NCBI RefSeq assembly: GCF_902506195.1
Contig: NZ_LR732817.1
Location: 1,830,985 to 1,894,984, forward strand
Reading direction: 5' to 3'
Source: Citricoccus sp. K5
Lineage (GTDB): Bacteria; Actinomycetota; Actinomycetes; Actinomycetales; Micrococcaceae
DNA length: 64,000 nucleotides
Positions 8,535 through 18,455 of the stretch are shown piece after piece. Every line of letters starts with the position of its first letter. The first letter of the stretch is position 1. Below the pieces are notes generated by a model. That model was not told where the DNA came from. It searched no databases and was given only the letters and a program-made list of their open reading frames with translations. The position numbers and the translations under genes were made by a program.

Positions 8535-10274
8535 CTAGCCTACGGTCGTGCGGCGCTCATTCCGGCGACGTGACTGTTCCTCCGGGTCCGGCACGGGCAG
8601 GGAGGCCACCAGCCGGCGGGTGTAGTCGTGCCGGGGGCTGCCCATCACCTGGGAGCCGATGCCCTCCTCCACCAGGTCCCCCCGGTAGAGGACGCCCACC
8701 CAGCTGGCGAGGTGGTCCACCACGGCCAGGTCGTGGCTGATGAACAGGCACGCGAAGCCGAAGCGCTGCTGGACCTCACGGAACAGGTCGAGCACCTTTG
8801 CCTGCACGGAGACGTCCAGGGCCGACGTCGGCTCGTCCGCCACCAGCAGCGTGGGGTCCAGGGCCAGCGCGCGCGCCAGCGAGGCCCGCTGCCGCTGGCC
8901 TCCGGAGAGCTCGTGCGGATAGCGCCGGGCGTAGTCGGACGGCAGTTGGACCGCGTCCAGCAGTTCGGCGACCGTGCGGTCGGTATCCGAGCTGGCGCCG
9001 CCACCGCTGCGGCCGCGCGCACCGGGGTGGACGAGGAGGGGCTCGGCCACGCACTCGCCGATCGTCAGGTGCGGGTTGAAGGAGGCGGCCGGGTCTTGGA
9101 ACACGAACCCGATGTCCCGGCGGAGCGGCTTGAACGTCTTCTCCCTGAACCCCACCATCTGATGCCCGAAGACCGTCAGTGAGCCTCCCGTGGCGCGGGT
9201 GAGCCCGGCGATGGCGCGGCCGATCGTGGTCTTGCCGGAACCGGACTCGCCCACGAGCCCGTAGACCTCGCCGGCGTGGATGTCGAAGTCCACCCCTTTG
9301 ACGGCGTGGAACGGCTGCTGACCCATCCGTCCGGCGAATTCGATCTCGAGGCCCCTGGCGGTGACCACGGGGGTGGCCTCGCGGTGGCGTCGCTCGGTGT
9401 CCCCGGCGGAGGCGGAGTTCCGCCCGAGGTGGGGCACGGCGTCCAGCAGGGCCCGGGTGTAGTCCTCTCGCGGCTCCGCGAACAGCTGGGCCACAGGGGC
9501 CTTCTCCACGATCTCACCGCGGTACATCACCACCACGCGGTCGGCGAGATCCGCCACCACCCCCATGTTGTGGGTGATCAGCATGATGGACACGCCGCGG
9601 GAGTCCCGGAGCTCCCGCAGCAGGTCCAGGATCTCGGCTTGGACGGTGACGTCCAGGGCGGTTGTGGGTTCGTCGGCCACGATGAGCCCGGGTTCCAGGG
9701 CCAGGGCCGCGGCGATGACCACGCGCTGCTTCTGGCCGCCGGAGAACTGGTGCGGGTAGTAGTCCACGCGGTGCTCGGGGTCGGGGATGCCGACCGCGCG
9801 CAGGGCCTCGATGGCGCGGCGCCGGGCCTCCTTCTTGCCGAGGGTGGCCTTGTGACCGGACGCTGTGTTCGCCCGACGATGGGCCCGCAGGCCCTCCATG
9901 ATCTGCCAGCCCACCGTGTAGACCGGGTTCAGGGCGGTGGAGGGCTCCTGGAAGATCATCGCCGCAGCGCTGCCGCGCAGCCGGCGCAGCTCGGCACCGG
10001 GGATCGAGAGGACGTTCTGGCCGGACACCACCACGGCGCCGGTGGCCAACGCGGTCTCGGGGAGAAGCCCCAGCACCGTCTTGGCGGTGACGGTCTTGCC
10101 GGAACCGGACTCGCCCACGACGGCGACCACCTCCCCCGGCGCGACGGAGAAGTCGGCCGCCCGCACGGCTCGCACGTCGCCGCCGTCGGTCGCGAAGGTC
10201 ACCGAGAGGTCCCGGACCTCCAGGACGGGCGCGGCCGGTCCGGGGCGGTGTGCGCTGTCGATCTGTTCGGTCAC
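8535..10274 (-). CDS. Dipeptide/oligopeptide ABC transporter, fused double ATP-binding protein
   Basis: 579 residues with two complete ABC domains (about residues 18-275 and 305-560), equivalent to DppD and DppF joined. Each half has Walker A GESGSGKT, a signature (SGGQKQR in the first, SGGQRQR in the second) and Walker B ending in ADEPTTALD or ADEPTSALD. The family C-terminal extension that binds oligopeptide permeases is visible in the first half (EIVEKAPVAQLFAEP). The GTG at 10274 overlaps the permease stop as GTGA, which fixes the start. It energises import by the permeases encoded just upstream. Confidence 0.95.
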   Translation of the reverse strand: MTEQIDSAHRPGPAAPVLEVRDLSVTFATDGGDVRAVRAADFSVAPGEVVAVVGESGSGKTVTAKTVLGLLPETALATGAVVVSGQNVLSIPGAELRRLRGSAAAMIFQEPSTALNPVYTVGWQIMEGLRAHRRANTASGHKATLGKKEARRRAIEALRAVGIPDPEHRVDYYPHQFSGGQKQRVVIAAALALEPGLIVADEPTTALDVTVQAEILDLLRELRDSRGVSIMLITHNMGVVADLADRVVVMYRGEIVEKAPVAQLFAEPREDYTRALLDAVPHLGRNSASAGDTERRHREATPVVTARGLEIEFAGRMGQQPFHAVKGVDFDIHAGEVYGLVGESGSGKTTIGRAIAGLTRATGGSLTVFGHQMVGFREKTFKPLRRDIGFVFQDPAASFNPHLTIGECVAEPLLVHPGARGRSGGGASSDTDRTVAELLDAVQLPSDYARRYPHELSGGQRQRASLARALALDPTLLVADEPTSALDVSVQAKVLDLFREVQQRFGFACLFISHDLAVVDHLASWVGVLYRGDLVEEGIGSQVMGSPRHDYTRRLVASLPVPDPEEQSRRRNERRTTVG

Positions 10275-11305
10275 GGGGAGACCTCCGGGTCGGTCCGGAC
10301 GGTGCCGGTCGGGGTGGTGCCGATGGGGGCGGCAGCGGTGACGGGGGCGATGGAGCCAGCAGCGGCGGTCGCGCGCCTGCTGCGGGACCGTGATCGGGTG
10401 CGCAGGCGCGGATCGTTCAGGTCGTTCATCGATTCGCCCACCAGGGTCAGCCCGAGGACCGTGAGCACGATCGCCATGCCGGGGAACAGGCCGGTCCACC
10501 AGATGCCGCTGGTGACGTCGGACAACGCCCGGTTGAGGTCGTAGCCCCACTCGGCGGCGGCCGTGGGCTGGATGCCGAAGCCCAGGAAGCCCAGCCCGGC
10601 GAGGGTGAGGATGGCCTCTGAGGCGTTCAGGGTGAAGATCAGCGGCAGGGACCGGGTGGCGTTGCGCAGGATGTGCCGGGTCATGATGCGCCACGGCGAG
10701 CTGCCGACCACCTGGGCCGATTCCACGAAGGGCTCGGCCTTGAGGCGGATCGTCTCGGCGCGGATCACGCGGAAGTACTGCGGGATGAACACCACGGTGA
10801 TGGACAGGGCCGCCGCCATGATGCCGCCCCACAGGCTCGACTGGCCCTGGCTGATGACGATCGACATGACGATCGCCAACAGCAGGGACGGGAACGCGTA
10901 GATCGCATCGGCGATGACCACGAGCACGCGGTCCACCCAGCCGCCGAGGTAACCGGAGACCAGACCCAGCAGCACACCGAGGATCAGGGACATCACCACC
11001 GCGACGACGATCACGGCCACGGCGGTCTGCGCACCCCACAGGGTGCGGGAGAGCACGTCGAAGCCGCCGACCGTGGTGCCCCAGGGGTGTTCCGCCGAGG
11101 GGGCGCCCTGGGTGGGGAAGGCACCGCCGTCGGGATGTGACATCTGTGCGTAGCCGTAGGGGGCGAGCACCGGGGCGAGCGCCGCGGTGAGCAGGAAGAT
11201 CAGCGTGAGGACGAGCCCGGCGATGAGCATGCCGCGCTGGAGTCCGGCCGACTGGCCCAGGTGGGAGACGACCGGAAGTTTGCGGACCGTGGTGGCCAGG
11301 GACAT
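10271..11305 (-). CDS. ABC transporter permease, DppC/OppC type
   Basis: 344 residues with about six membrane helices, the first being LIAGLVLTLIFLLTAALAPVL. The EAA-loop that docks on the ATPase is represented by VESAQVVGSSPWRIMTRHIL. The extracytoplasmic segment after the first helix contains AEHPWGTTVGGFDVLSRTLWG, a hallmark of DppC proteins (HxxGTDxxGRDxxSR in the family). The C-terminal 40 residues are rich in Arg, Ser and Ala and look like an unstructured extension. It sits two bases from the partner permease. Confidence 0.93.
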   Translation of the reverse strand: MSLATTVRKLPVVSHLGQSAGLQRGMLIAGLVLTLIFLLTAALAPVLAPYGYAQMSHPDGGAFPTQGAPSAEHPWGTTVGGFDVLSRTLWGAQTAVAVIVVAVVMSLILGVLLGLVSGYLGGWVDRVLVVIADAIYAFPSLLLAIVMSIVISQGQSSLWGGIMAAALSITVVFIPQYFRVIRAETIRLKAEPFVESAQVVGSSPWRIMTRHILRNATRSLPLIFTLNASEAILTLAGLGFLGFGIQPTAAAEWGYDLNRALSDVTSGIWWTGLFPGMAIVLTVLGLTLVGESMNDLNDPRLRTRSRSRSRRATAAAGSIAPVTAAAPIGTTPTGTVRTDPEVSP

Positions 11306-11306
11306 G

Positions 11307-12434
11307 TCAGTACCTCACCCTCGGGTCGATGAGGGCGGCCACGATGTCCACCAGGAAGTTCGTCACGGCGACGATCACGGCCAGCATGACCACGATCCCC
11401 TGCACGGCCACGAAGTCACGCGCAGCCAGGTATTCGGCCAACTGGAAGCCCAGTCCCTTCCATTCAAAGGTGGTCTCGGTCAGCACGGCCCCACCCATCA
11501 TCATGGCGATCTGCATCCCCATCACGGTGATGATGGGGATCAGTGCCGGACGGAACGCGTGGCGGGTGGTCAGCCGGTACTCGCTGACGCCGCGGGACCG
11601 GCCGGCCTCCACGAACTCGCGTCCGAGGGTGCCGATCATGTTGGTGCGGACCAGGCGCAGGAACACACCGCCGGTCAGCAGCCCCAGGGCCAGGGCCGGC
11701 AGGGCGGCGTGTTCGAGCACGTCAGCGAGGGCGGCCATGTTCCCGGAACGCAGGGCGTCCAGGAAGTAGATGCCCGTGGGCGCCTGCAGGCCGTCCAGCG
11801 CCAGCTGGTTGCTGATGGTCAGCCGCCCGTTGGTGGGAAGCCAGTCCAGCCACACGCTGAAGACGAGCTTGAGCAGCAGACCGGCGAAGAACACCGGGGT
11901 GGCGTAGAACAGGATCGCCGCGATGCGCAGGAACGCATCCGGCCAGCGGTCGCGGAATTTCGCTGCGACCATTCCCAAGGGGATGCCGACCACGAGTGCG
12001 ACGATCACGGCGAAGAACACGAGCTCGAGGGTGGCCGCGCCGTAGGTGGCCAGCACCTCGGTGACGGGGCGGTTGTCCGAGAGCGTGGTGCCGAAGTTGC
12101 CGGTGAGCAACTGGCCGAGGTACTCGACGTACTGGACCGGCAGCGGCCGGTCGTAGCCGGCGGCGGCGATCCGCTCGGCCAACTGGGCCGGCGTCAGACG
12201 CCCGCCCATGGCCGCGGTGATCGGGTCGCCGGTCACCCGCATCAGGAAGAACACCATGGTCACGAGGATGAACACAGTGGGGATGATGAGCAGGAAACGG
12301 ATCAGGATGTAGCGGCCCAGTCCGCCCAGACCCCTTTTCCGGGTCGGGGCGGACGGGGCGATTCCCTCATCTCCTGGCAGCACCACCGGTTCGTCGCCGG
12401 CCGGGGTTCCCGGCAGGTCAGCGGTTACGGTCAC
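11307..12434 (-). CDS. ABC transporter permease, DppB/OppB type
   Basis: 375 residues. A 40-residue cytoplasmic lead precedes the family-typical first helix YILIRFLLIIPTVFILVTMV, then DPITAAMGG and the long periplasmic loop with LPVQYVEYLGQLLTG. The EAA-loop is FVEAGRSRGVSEYRLTTRHA. The C-terminal NFLVDIVAALIDPRVRY is the classical OppB end, where the last residues are DPRVRY. The start is GTG. It is the first permease after the substrate-binding lipoprotein. Confidence 0.95.
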   Translation of the reverse strand: MTVTADLPGTPAGDEPVVLPGDEGIAPSAPTRKRGLGGLGRYILIRFLLIIPTVFILVTMVFFLMRVTGDPITAAMGGRLTPAQLAERIAAAGYDRPLPVQYVEYLGQLLTGNFGTTLSDNRPVTEVLATYGAATLELVFFAVIVALVVGIPLGMVAAKFRDRWPDAFLRIAAILFYATPVFFAGLLLKLVFSVWLDWLPTNGRLTISNQLALDGLQAPTGIYFLDALRSGNMAALADVLEHAALPALALGLLTGGVFLRLVRTNMIGTLGREFVEAGRSRGVSEYRLTTRHAFRPALIPIITVMGMQIAMMMGGAVLTETTFEWKGLGFQLAEYLAARDFVAVQGIVVMLAVIVAVTNFLVDIVAALIDPRVRY

Positions 12435-12440
12435 GGTGGA

Positions 12441-14093
12441 TTAGCCCTCCTTGGACACGGCTCCCAGACGGAACTTGAAGGAGGCGTCCAGGGTGTCCTC
12501 CACGCCGGTCACGTCAGGACCGGACACGGCCACCTGGGCACCCTGCAGCAGCGGCAGCGTGGACAGTTCCTCACCGACGATGTCCTGGATCTGTCCGAGC
12601 TTCTCGTTGCGCTCGTCCGCGTCCGGGGTGACCCGCTGCTCGGCGATCAGCTGGTCGACCTCCTCATTGACATAGCCGTTGGAGAGGAAGTTCTCGATCG
12701 CGAAGAACGGGGACAGGTAATTGTCCGCATCCGAGTAGTCCGGGTACCAGCCCAGCTGGTAGACGGGGTAGGAGTCGATGCGGTCCTGCTGGTAGGTCAC
12801 CCATTCGGTGGACTGCAGGTTCACCGTGAAGAGGTCGTTGGCCTCGAGGTGCTGCTTCACCAGGGCGTACTCCTCACCGGAGGACGGGCCGTAGTGGTCC
12901 GGGTTGTACTGCAGGTTCAGGGCGACCGGGGTCTCGACGCCGGCCGCCTCCAGCCGCTCGGCGGCGCGGTCCTGGTCCGGACCTCCCTCACCATCTCCGT
13001 ACTTCTCCTTGAGGGGCTCGGTGGCGCCTTCGAATTCCTTCGGGATAAAGCCGTAGGCCGGGGTGTAGGTGCCCTTGTAGACCTGCTCGGACAGGGCCTC
13101 CCGGTCCAGCAGATCGGCCATCGCCTGACGGACGGCCAACGACTTCTCCTCATCCGCCTCCTCGGTCTCTGCGCCGAAGGGCATGATGTTGAAGTTGAAG
13201 ACCATGTACCGCAGCTCGCCGCCGGGCCCCTCGTGCACCACCACGTTGTCGTCCCCGGACAGGTCCTCGACGTCAGTCGGCGTCAGGGCGCGGGCGGCCA
13301 CGTCGATGTTGCCCTGCTGGATGTCCAGCTTCAGGTTGTTCGAGTCGGCGTAGTACTTGATGGAGGCCTGCGAGTTCTTCGGCGCCCCCAGCAGGCCCTG
13401 GTAGCCGTCGAACGGCACCAGGTTCACGAGCTGGTTCTTCTCATAGGAATCGATCGAGTACTGGCCGTGGAAGGCCTCTGCCGCCACGATGTCCTCGTCC
13501 GGGAGCAACTTGTCCGCGGGGAAGGTCTCGTCATCCACGATCGGACCGACGGGCGAGGACAGGACCTGCGGAAAGGTCTGGTCATCGCCTTCCTTGAGGG
13601 TGAAGACCACGGTGGTCGGGTCCGGGGCCTCGACGGACTCCAGGTTGCCCAGCAGGGAGGACGGCCCATTGGGATCGGCGATCTCCAGCTGACGATCGAA
13701 GGTGTGCTTGACGTCGGCGGAGTCCAGGGTGTTCCCGTTCGCCCAGGTCAGGCCCTCCGGCAGCGTCACCGTGTACTCGTTCGGGGAGGTGAACTCAGCG
13801 CTCTCGGCAAGGTCCGGCTCGACGTCGGCGGACCCCGGGGCGGAGTTCAGCAGCAGTGGGTAGACTTGGTTCATCAGCATGAACGAGCCGTTGTCGTAGG
13901 AACCGGCCGGGTCGATGCTGGTGACCTTGTCCGTGGTGCCGTAGACGATTGGCGCGCTGCTGGCGCCGCCCTCGCCGGAACCGGCCTCGCTGCCCTCGCC
14001 GCTCGGGGCGGGTCCGGTGCAGGCGGTGAGGGCCAGGGCGGCGATCCCGCCCAGGGCGATGGCCGCGCTCAGGCGGCGACGGATAGTGGCCAT
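12441..14093 (-). CDS. ABC transporter substrate-binding lipoprotein, SBP_bac_5 family
   Basis: 550 residues. The signal peptide RRRLSAAIALGGIAALALTAC ends in an LTAC lipobox with the lipidated Cys at residue 25, then a Gly/Ser/Glu linker. The mature protein has the family-5 pattern: EPDLAESAEF, GLTWANGNTLDSADVKHTFD, and VRQAMADLLDRE. It should bind a peptide-like ligand outside the membrane and deliver it to the permeases downstream. The ATG at 14093 follows GAGGAGGA; the frame runs upstream to 14138 but with no signal-peptide logic. Ligand specificity cannot be read from the sequence. Confidence 0.95.
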   Translation of the reverse strand: MATIRRRLSAAIALGGIAALALTACTGPAPSGEGSEAGSGEGGASSAPIVYGTTDKVTSIDPAGSYDNGSFMLMNQVYPLLLNSAPGSADVEPDLAESAEFTSPNEYTVTLPEGLTWANGNTLDSADVKHTFDRQLEIADPNGPSSLLGNLESVEAPDPTTVVFTLKEGDDQTFPQVLSSPVGPIVDDETFPADKLLPDEDIVAAEAFHGQYSIDSYEKNQLVNLVPFDGYQGLLGAPKNSQASIKYYADSNNLKLDIQQGNIDVAARALTPTDVEDLSGDDNVVVHEGPGGELRYMVFNFNIMPFGAETEEADEEKSLAVRQAMADLLDREALSEQVYKGTYTPAYGFIPKEFEGATEPLKEKYGDGEGGPDQDRAAERLEAAGVETPVALNLQYNPDHYGPSSGEEYALVKQHLEANDLFTVNLQSTEWVTYQQDRIDSYPVYQLGWYPDYSDADNYLSPFFAIENFLSNGYVNEEVDQLIAEQRVTPDADERNEKLGQIQDIVGEELSTLPLLQGAQVAVSGPDVTGVEDTLDASFKFRLGAVSKEG

Positions 14094-14170
14094 GACGGTG
14101 TCCTCCTCAGGGCCGGTGGACACCGAGGAAGGCACCACCGACCCGGGTGCGAATGCGGGTGCGAGTGAAG

Positions 14171-14199
14171 GTGATCCCAGTCACTATGACCAGGATCAC
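14171..14199. promoter_or_regulatory. Imperfect palindrome upstream of the ABC importer operon
   Basis: A 29-base dyad with GTGATCC at 14171-14177 and GGATCAC at 14193-14199, continued inward by GTCA and TGAC. It lies about 80-110 bases upstream of the lipoprotein start, where an operator for a dimeric repressor would be expected. It might instead act as a transcription barrier downstream of mnmA, although it lies more than 80 bases after the mnmA stop and has no T-tract. Confidence 0.4.
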
Positions 14200-14282
14200 A
14201 TCAGACTGTACGCCGCGATCCGGCGAATTCCGAACTCAAGTTACCGGCGAGTCGCATGCACCGTACCGGTGAGTAGATCCGG

Positions 14283-15431
14283 TCAGGCCACCCGGGCGGC
14301 ATTGAAGGCGGCGTCGATCGTGGACTGGCCCAGCACGCGCGTGCCCTGGTAGAGCACGGCCGTCTGGCCAGGCGCGACCCCCGCGAGGGGTTCGAAGAGC
14401 TCGATGACCCAGGTGGCGTCGTCGTGGGTCTGAGGCGCGGCATCCGCACGGACCGAGCGCTCCACCCGGGCGCGGGCGGGCACCGGATCCCCGTGCGCCC
14501 GGACCTGCAGGTGACAGTCGAACCACTCACCGGTGGCCTCCTCGGCCAATGGCGCCCCGGCCCACGAGGGGCGGATGCCCGTGACCCGGTCCACGGCGAG
14601 CATCTCCTTGGACCCGACAACGACCGTGTTGTCCTTGGGACGGACCTCGAGGACGAAGCGGGGCCGGCCGTCCGGGGCGGGACGTCCGATGCTCAGCCCC
14701 TTGCGCTGGCCCACGGTGAAGGCCTGCGCGCCGGGATGGGAGCCGAGGCGGTTGCCCTCCGTGTCCAGGATGTCCCCCTCGGTCATCTCGATGCGCTCGT
14801 TCAGCCATCCGCGGGTGTCCCCGTCCGGGATGAAGCAGATGTCATGGGAGTCCGGCTTGGCGGCCACGGACAGGCCGCGCTCGGCCGCCTCCGCCCGGAC
14901 CAGGTCCTTGGACGGGGTCTCGGCCAGCGGGAACATGGAGTGCTCGAGCTGTTCGGCGGTGAGCACTCCGAGGACGTAGGACTGGTCCTTGGCCCAGTCG
15001 GCCGCGCGGTGCAGTTCGAGACTGCCGGCCTCATTGCGGAGGACGGTCGCGTAGTGACCGGTGCACACGGCGTCGAAGCCGAGGGCGAGTGCCTTCTCCA
15101 ACAGTGCGGCGAACTTGATCCGCTCATTGCAGCGCATGCACGGGTTCGGGGTGCGGCCCGCGGCGTACTCGGCCACGAAGTCATCCACCACGTCCTCCTT
15201 GAACCGCTCGGAGAAGTCCCATGTGTAGAAGGGGATGCCGAGCTTCTCGCAGGCGCGCCAGGCGTCGCTGGAGTCCTCGATGGTGCAGCAGCCTCGGGAG
15301 CCGGTACGCAGGGTTCCGGGCATGCGGGACAGGGCGAGGTGCACCCCGACCACCTCGTGGCCGGCATCCACAGCGCGGGCGGCGGCAACGGCGGAGTCGA
15401 CTCCCCCGCTCATGGCGGCGAGGACCTTCAT
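14283..15431 (-). CDS. mnmA: tRNA-specific 2-thiouridylase MnmA
   Basis: 382 residues. The PP-loop [10 protein letters not shown] (residues 8-17) binds ATP and adenylates U34. The catalytic cysteine pair is visible: [12 protein letters not shown] and [16 protein letters not shown] and the [12 protein letters not shown] segment are also family hallmarks. It transfers sulfur to the wobble uridine of Lys, Glu and Gln tRNAs. The sulfur donor, a cysteine desulfurase, is encoded immediately upstream in the same direction, which is the standard actinobacterial arrangement. AAGGGAAA precedes the ATG. Confidence 0.97.
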   Translation of the reverse strand: MKVLAAMSGGVDSAVAAARAVDAGHEVVGVHLALSRMPGTLRTGSRGCCTIEDSSDAWRACEKLGIPFYTWDFSERFKEDVVDDFVAEYAAGRTPNPCMRCNERIKFAALLEKALALGFDAVCTGHYATVLRNEAGSLELHRAADWAKDQSYVLGVLTAEQLEHSMFPLAETPSKDLVRAEAAERGLSVAAKPDSHDICFIPDGDTRGWLNERIEMTEGDILDTEGNRLGSHPGAQAFTVGQRKGLSIGRPAPDGRPRFVLEVRPKDNTVVVGSKEMLAVDRVTGIRPSWAGAPLAEEATGEWFDCHLQVRAHGDPVPARARVERSVRADAAPQTHDDATWVIELFEPLAGVAPGQTAVLYQGTRVLGQSTIDAAFNAARVA

Positions 15432-15478
15432 GTTCGTGGTTTCCCTTCGGTGTACTGCGGTTTCTACTGCGTTTCCCG

Positions 15479-16759
15479 TCAGCGCTGGCTGTTCGCGGTC
15501 TTGATACTGGAGTCGTGCCCGGCCAAGCCGGCGCGCAGGGCCGAGGCGTGGATATCCGGCAACACGGACAACACCTGCTCAACGTCGACCGGCTCCGAAG
15601 TATGCCCGAGGCTGAATCGCTGCACGCACCGGGCCAGCTCCTCCTCGATGCCCAGCGCGATCAGCACGTGCGAGGGGCGGGGCACCCCGGCTGAACAGGC
15701 CGAACCGGTGGAGGCCTCCACGCCGACCATGTCCAGGCCGAACAGGATGGAGTCACCCTCGCACCCCGGGAAGACGAAGTGGACGTTGCCCGGCAAACGG
15801 CGAGTGCCTGCGGTCAGCCTCTCCCCGGTGAGGGGGTCGAGGTCTTCCGCGCCCGTCAGCCGTGCATCGGGTACCAGTTCACGGATCCCGTCGATCAGTT
15901 GGTCCCGCAGGCCACCGACGCGTTCCCGCTCGGCAGGCAGGTGGGCGTGGGCCTCGGTGGCGGCAGCGGCGAAGGCCTCGATGAGGGCGGCCGGGATGGT
16001 CCCCGAGCGGATGTCACGCTCCTGGCCACCGCCGTGGAGCACCGGCGTGAGCGCGGCATCCCGCCGCACCAGCAGGGCTCCGACGCCGACCGGCGCGCCG
16101 ATCTTGTGACCGGTCACCGCCATCGTGGTGGCGCCGGAGGCCTGGAAATCGAGGGGCACGGCACCGAAGGCCTGGACGGCGTCGGTGTGGAACGGCACCC
16201 CGTGCTCCGCCGCCAGGGCGGCTACCTCGGCGATCGGCTGGACGGTGCCGATCTCATTGTTGGCCCACATCAGCGTGGCCACGGCGATGGTCTCGGGGTC
16301 CCGGGCCAGTGCGGCCCGCCAGGCGTCGAGGTCTACCCGTCCGTCCGCGTGGACCGGGACGAAGTCCAGCCGGGCCCCCTCATGGGTCTCCAGCCAGGTG
16401 GCCGCGTCCAGGACAGCATGGTGCTCCAGTCCCGTGAGCACGATGCGATGACACTCGGGTGCTCCCGACGCGCGGGCGCGGTCCCGGCGCGCCCAGTACA
16501 GTCCCTTGAGCGCCAGGTTGTCCGACTCGGTGCCTCCGGAGGTGAAGATGACCTCGCTGGGGTGGGCGCCCAGGGTGGCCGCGAGCGCATCCCGCGCCGT
16601 CTCGACCCGGAGTTTGGCCCCGCGGCCGGACTGGTGCAGCGAGGACTGGTTCCCGAGCGTCCGGGCGCTGGCCGTGAATGCCCCCAGCGCCACCGGGCGG
16701 AGTGCCGTGGTGGCGGCGTGATCGAGGTAGACGCGAGTCCTGGAGGTGGGAGTGGCCAT
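15479..16759 (-). CDS. Cysteine desulfurase (NifS/IscS family)
   Basis: 426 residues. The opening VYLDHAATT and the segment [16 protein letters not shown] are typical of PLP-dependent class V enzymes. The Schiff-base lysine is in VTGHKIGAP, and the persulfide cysteine is in STGSACSAG. It removes sulfur from cysteine and would feed MnmA, encoded 47 bases downstream. The frame is open to 16798, overlapping the neighbour's stop; I chose the ATG at 16759 since family members begin close to YLDHAATT, but the ribosome site (GGAGGG, very close) is not ideal. Confidence 0.95.
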   Translation of the reverse strand: MATPTSRTRVYLDHAATTALRPVALGAFTASARTLGNQSSLHQSGRGAKLRVETARDALAATLGAHPSEVIFTSGGTESDNLALKGLYWARRDRARASGAPECHRIVLTGLEHHAVLDAATWLETHEGARLDFVPVHADGRVDLDAWRAALARDPETIAVATLMWANNEIGTVQPIAEVAALAAEHGVPFHTDAVQAFGAVPLDFQASGATTMAVTGHKIGAPVGVGALLVRRDAALTPVLHGGGQERDIRSGTIPAALIEAFAAAATEAHAHLPAERERVGGLRDQLIDGIRELVPDARLTGAEDLDPLTGERLTAGTRRLPGNVHFVFPGCEGDSILFGLDMVGVEASTGSACSAGVPRPSHVLIALGIEEELARCVQRFSLGHTSEPVDVEQVLSVLPDIHASALRAGLAGHDSSIKTANSQR

Positions 16760-16776
16760 GCCCTCCAGTGTAGGAG

Positions 16777-17631
16777 TCAGGGGGCGGAGACGATCCATCC
16801 GTGGACCAGCTCGGAGACCTGCTCGGGATCGGTCAGGGAGACCACATCCCAGGATCCCTGGGCCTGATCCACATTCAGGCCCCGCCCATCCCAGTCCTGG
16901 CGGAACTCCAGCACGGTGACGCCGTTGAGCGGAGTGGCCACCACATGCCTGGTTCCCGGTGGATCCGCCTCGAGGCGATAGGTGGCGGCATCCTTCCTGG
17001 CCTTGCGGGACATCAGCAGACTGGCCGCACGAGTCGGATGCTCCTGGTCATCCAACAAACCCCAGGAACGGAGCCGGCCCAGCTCCGTCTCGTCCCGCTG
17101 CCGGGTCCGGGCCTTGCCCACCAACGACCATTCCACTGCCGCCATGGTACGGGCGGGGATCAGGCCGAGGGGCGGAGAGTAGACGGCCACGTCTGCACGG
17201 CCCGCAGTCACCGTCGACCACGCTGGGGCCAGTTCGGAGGCCACCGGTTCGGGACCTCCGGGCGTGGTCGGCAACCCCTCGATCTCCCGGACCCAGCCCG
17301 GCCGCAGTCGCGCCGGCATGCCCCACTGCGCGAACGCGAATCCGGTGATGACGGCCAGGATTCCCCCGAAGAACAGGACGACGAAGGCCACGCCGCTCAT
17401 CCACGTCGGTCCGGTCCCCGTCCAGAGCGTAGCCAGCGGGGTGCTCCCGATCATCAATGCGCCGATCCCCGCGTACAGCAACCCCGGGCCGAGATATCCC
17501 TGGAAGATCGAGGGGCGCACCAGCCATCCCCGGTAGACGCCCCGATAGGCGTTGATCCCGAGGAGCAGCAACAGCAGTCCCCCGACCAGGAAAACGCCCG
17601 CGAACAGCCCGAACTCTTCCATGTCCTTCAT
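16777..17631 (-). CDS. Unknown three-helix membrane protein, last gene of WXG/LXG-like locus
   Basis: 284 residues. Three membrane helices lie at about 7-28 (LFAGVFLVGGLLLLLLG), 46-66 (LGPGLLYAGIGALMIG) and 79-102 (VAFVVLFFGGILAVITGFAF); the remaining 180 residues are soluble and contain no recognised motif. The ATG at 17631 overlaps the upstream stop as ATGA and has GGAGGGG before it. It is the fifth of five tightly coupled genes. A membrane protein next to an effector with a hydrophobic domain could be an immunity protein, but that is inference from position only. Confidence 0.75.
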   Translation of the reverse strand: MKDMEEFGLFAGVFLVGGLLLLLLGINAYRGVYRGWLVRPSIFQGYLGPGLLYAGIGALMIGSTPLATLWTGTGPTWMSGVAFVVLFFGGILAVITGFAFAQWGMPARLRPGWVREIEGLPTTPGGPEPVASELAPAWSTVTAGRADVAVYSPPLGLIPARTMAAVEWSLVGKARTRQRDETELGRLRSWGLLDDQEHPTRAASLLMSRKARKDAATYRLEADPPGTRHVVATPLNGVTVLEFRQDWDGRGLNVDQAQGSWDVVSLTDPEQVSELVHGWIVSAP

Positions 17632-18455
17632 GTCACCCCTCCGGCAAGGTCCGTCAAAGCAGCATCCCAATAGGACACGATGGACGTGAACACACTCAGT
17701 CCGTTGACCTGGACCAGGGTGACGTCGTTGTCCCCGGGCTCACCGGTGATCGCCATGCATCCGATCCGTTCGGAGATCAGCCACGGCTCGGCCTGCAGGC
17801 CGGCACCGGACAGCCGCAACAGCCACCACTCACCCGCGTCGTCCAAGGGTGGGAACTGTTCGGTGCCGCTCTCGGACGACCGGTCCAGACGGGAGTCGAT
17901 GACGGAACCCGGGATCTTCAGCGGCGGCCATCCTGCCCAAGCGGGTGCAAGTCCTGCCCAGGATGAGACCAGGCGGGGAAGAACCGACCAGGGTCCAGAA
18001 ATGAACTTCCGTTCACCCTGCAGTAGACGGGAGCTGCCCTCACCGTCCGCCGCCGCAAGATCAGCTTGCCCGGGGTCCGCCCACCCGGCGAATCCGTCCT
18101 GGTTCAGGACGATGTCCAGAGACGCATTCCCGGAAGGGGCCAAGAGGTCCACCCGGTGGAGGTGACGGGATTGGAGTGCGGCAACGGTCCGCTGACGGTC
18201 GCCGGACGGCAGCCCGTCGATCCCCAACCGGGCTGCGAGGTCATCGTCCACCTCCACCCGGCCGGACGAGATCTCCTGCACCTCGTGGCGTGACAGCCAT
18301 TCACCGAGATGGTGCCACGATTGGCTTTTCCGTACCTTCGCCAACGTTTCCAATGGCAGACCATGCGCCGCCGAGGCCTGCTCGTCGAGCCGCGGTTCAC
18401 GGCCCGGGAAGCCCTCGAGCTTACGGGCAAAGGCGTGCGAGCCCTCTGACGTCAT
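17628..18455 (-). CDS. Hypothetical protein of the WXG/LXG-like locus
   Basis: 275 residues, no signal peptide or membrane helix, not recognised. It is rich in Trp (SWHHLGEWLSRHE, WAGLAPAWAGWPP, GEWWLLRLSG) and ends in a mixed alpha/beta segment. Start ATG at 18455 has GGGAGGAGA upstream and overlaps the previous stop by four bases, which settles it over the in-frame ATG at 18470. Always-coupled spacing with its neighbours suggests that all five proteins act together. The alternating hydrophobic pattern in the second half suggests a beta-rich domain. Confidence 0.7.
   Translation of the reverse strand: MTSEGSHAFARKLEGFPGREPRLDEQASAAHGLPLETLAKVRKSQSWHHLGEWLSRHEVQEISSGRVEVDDDLAARLGIDGLPSGDRQRTVAALQSRHLHRVDLLAPSGNASLDIVLNQDGFAGWADPGQADLAAADGEGSSRLLQGERKFISGPWSVLPRLVSSWAGLAPAWAGWPPLKIPGSVIDSRLDRSSESGTEQFPPLDDAGEWWLLRLSGAGLQAEPWLISERIGCMAITGEPGDNDVTLVQVNGLSVFTSIVSYWDAALTDLAGGVT

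Noticed and set aside
11187-14168. Very long open frame on the plus strand opposite the ABC importer genes
   Set aside because: Long antisense frames are expected at about 70% G+C; the minus strand has recognisable domains, overlapping start/stop codons and ribosome sites, and this one has none.
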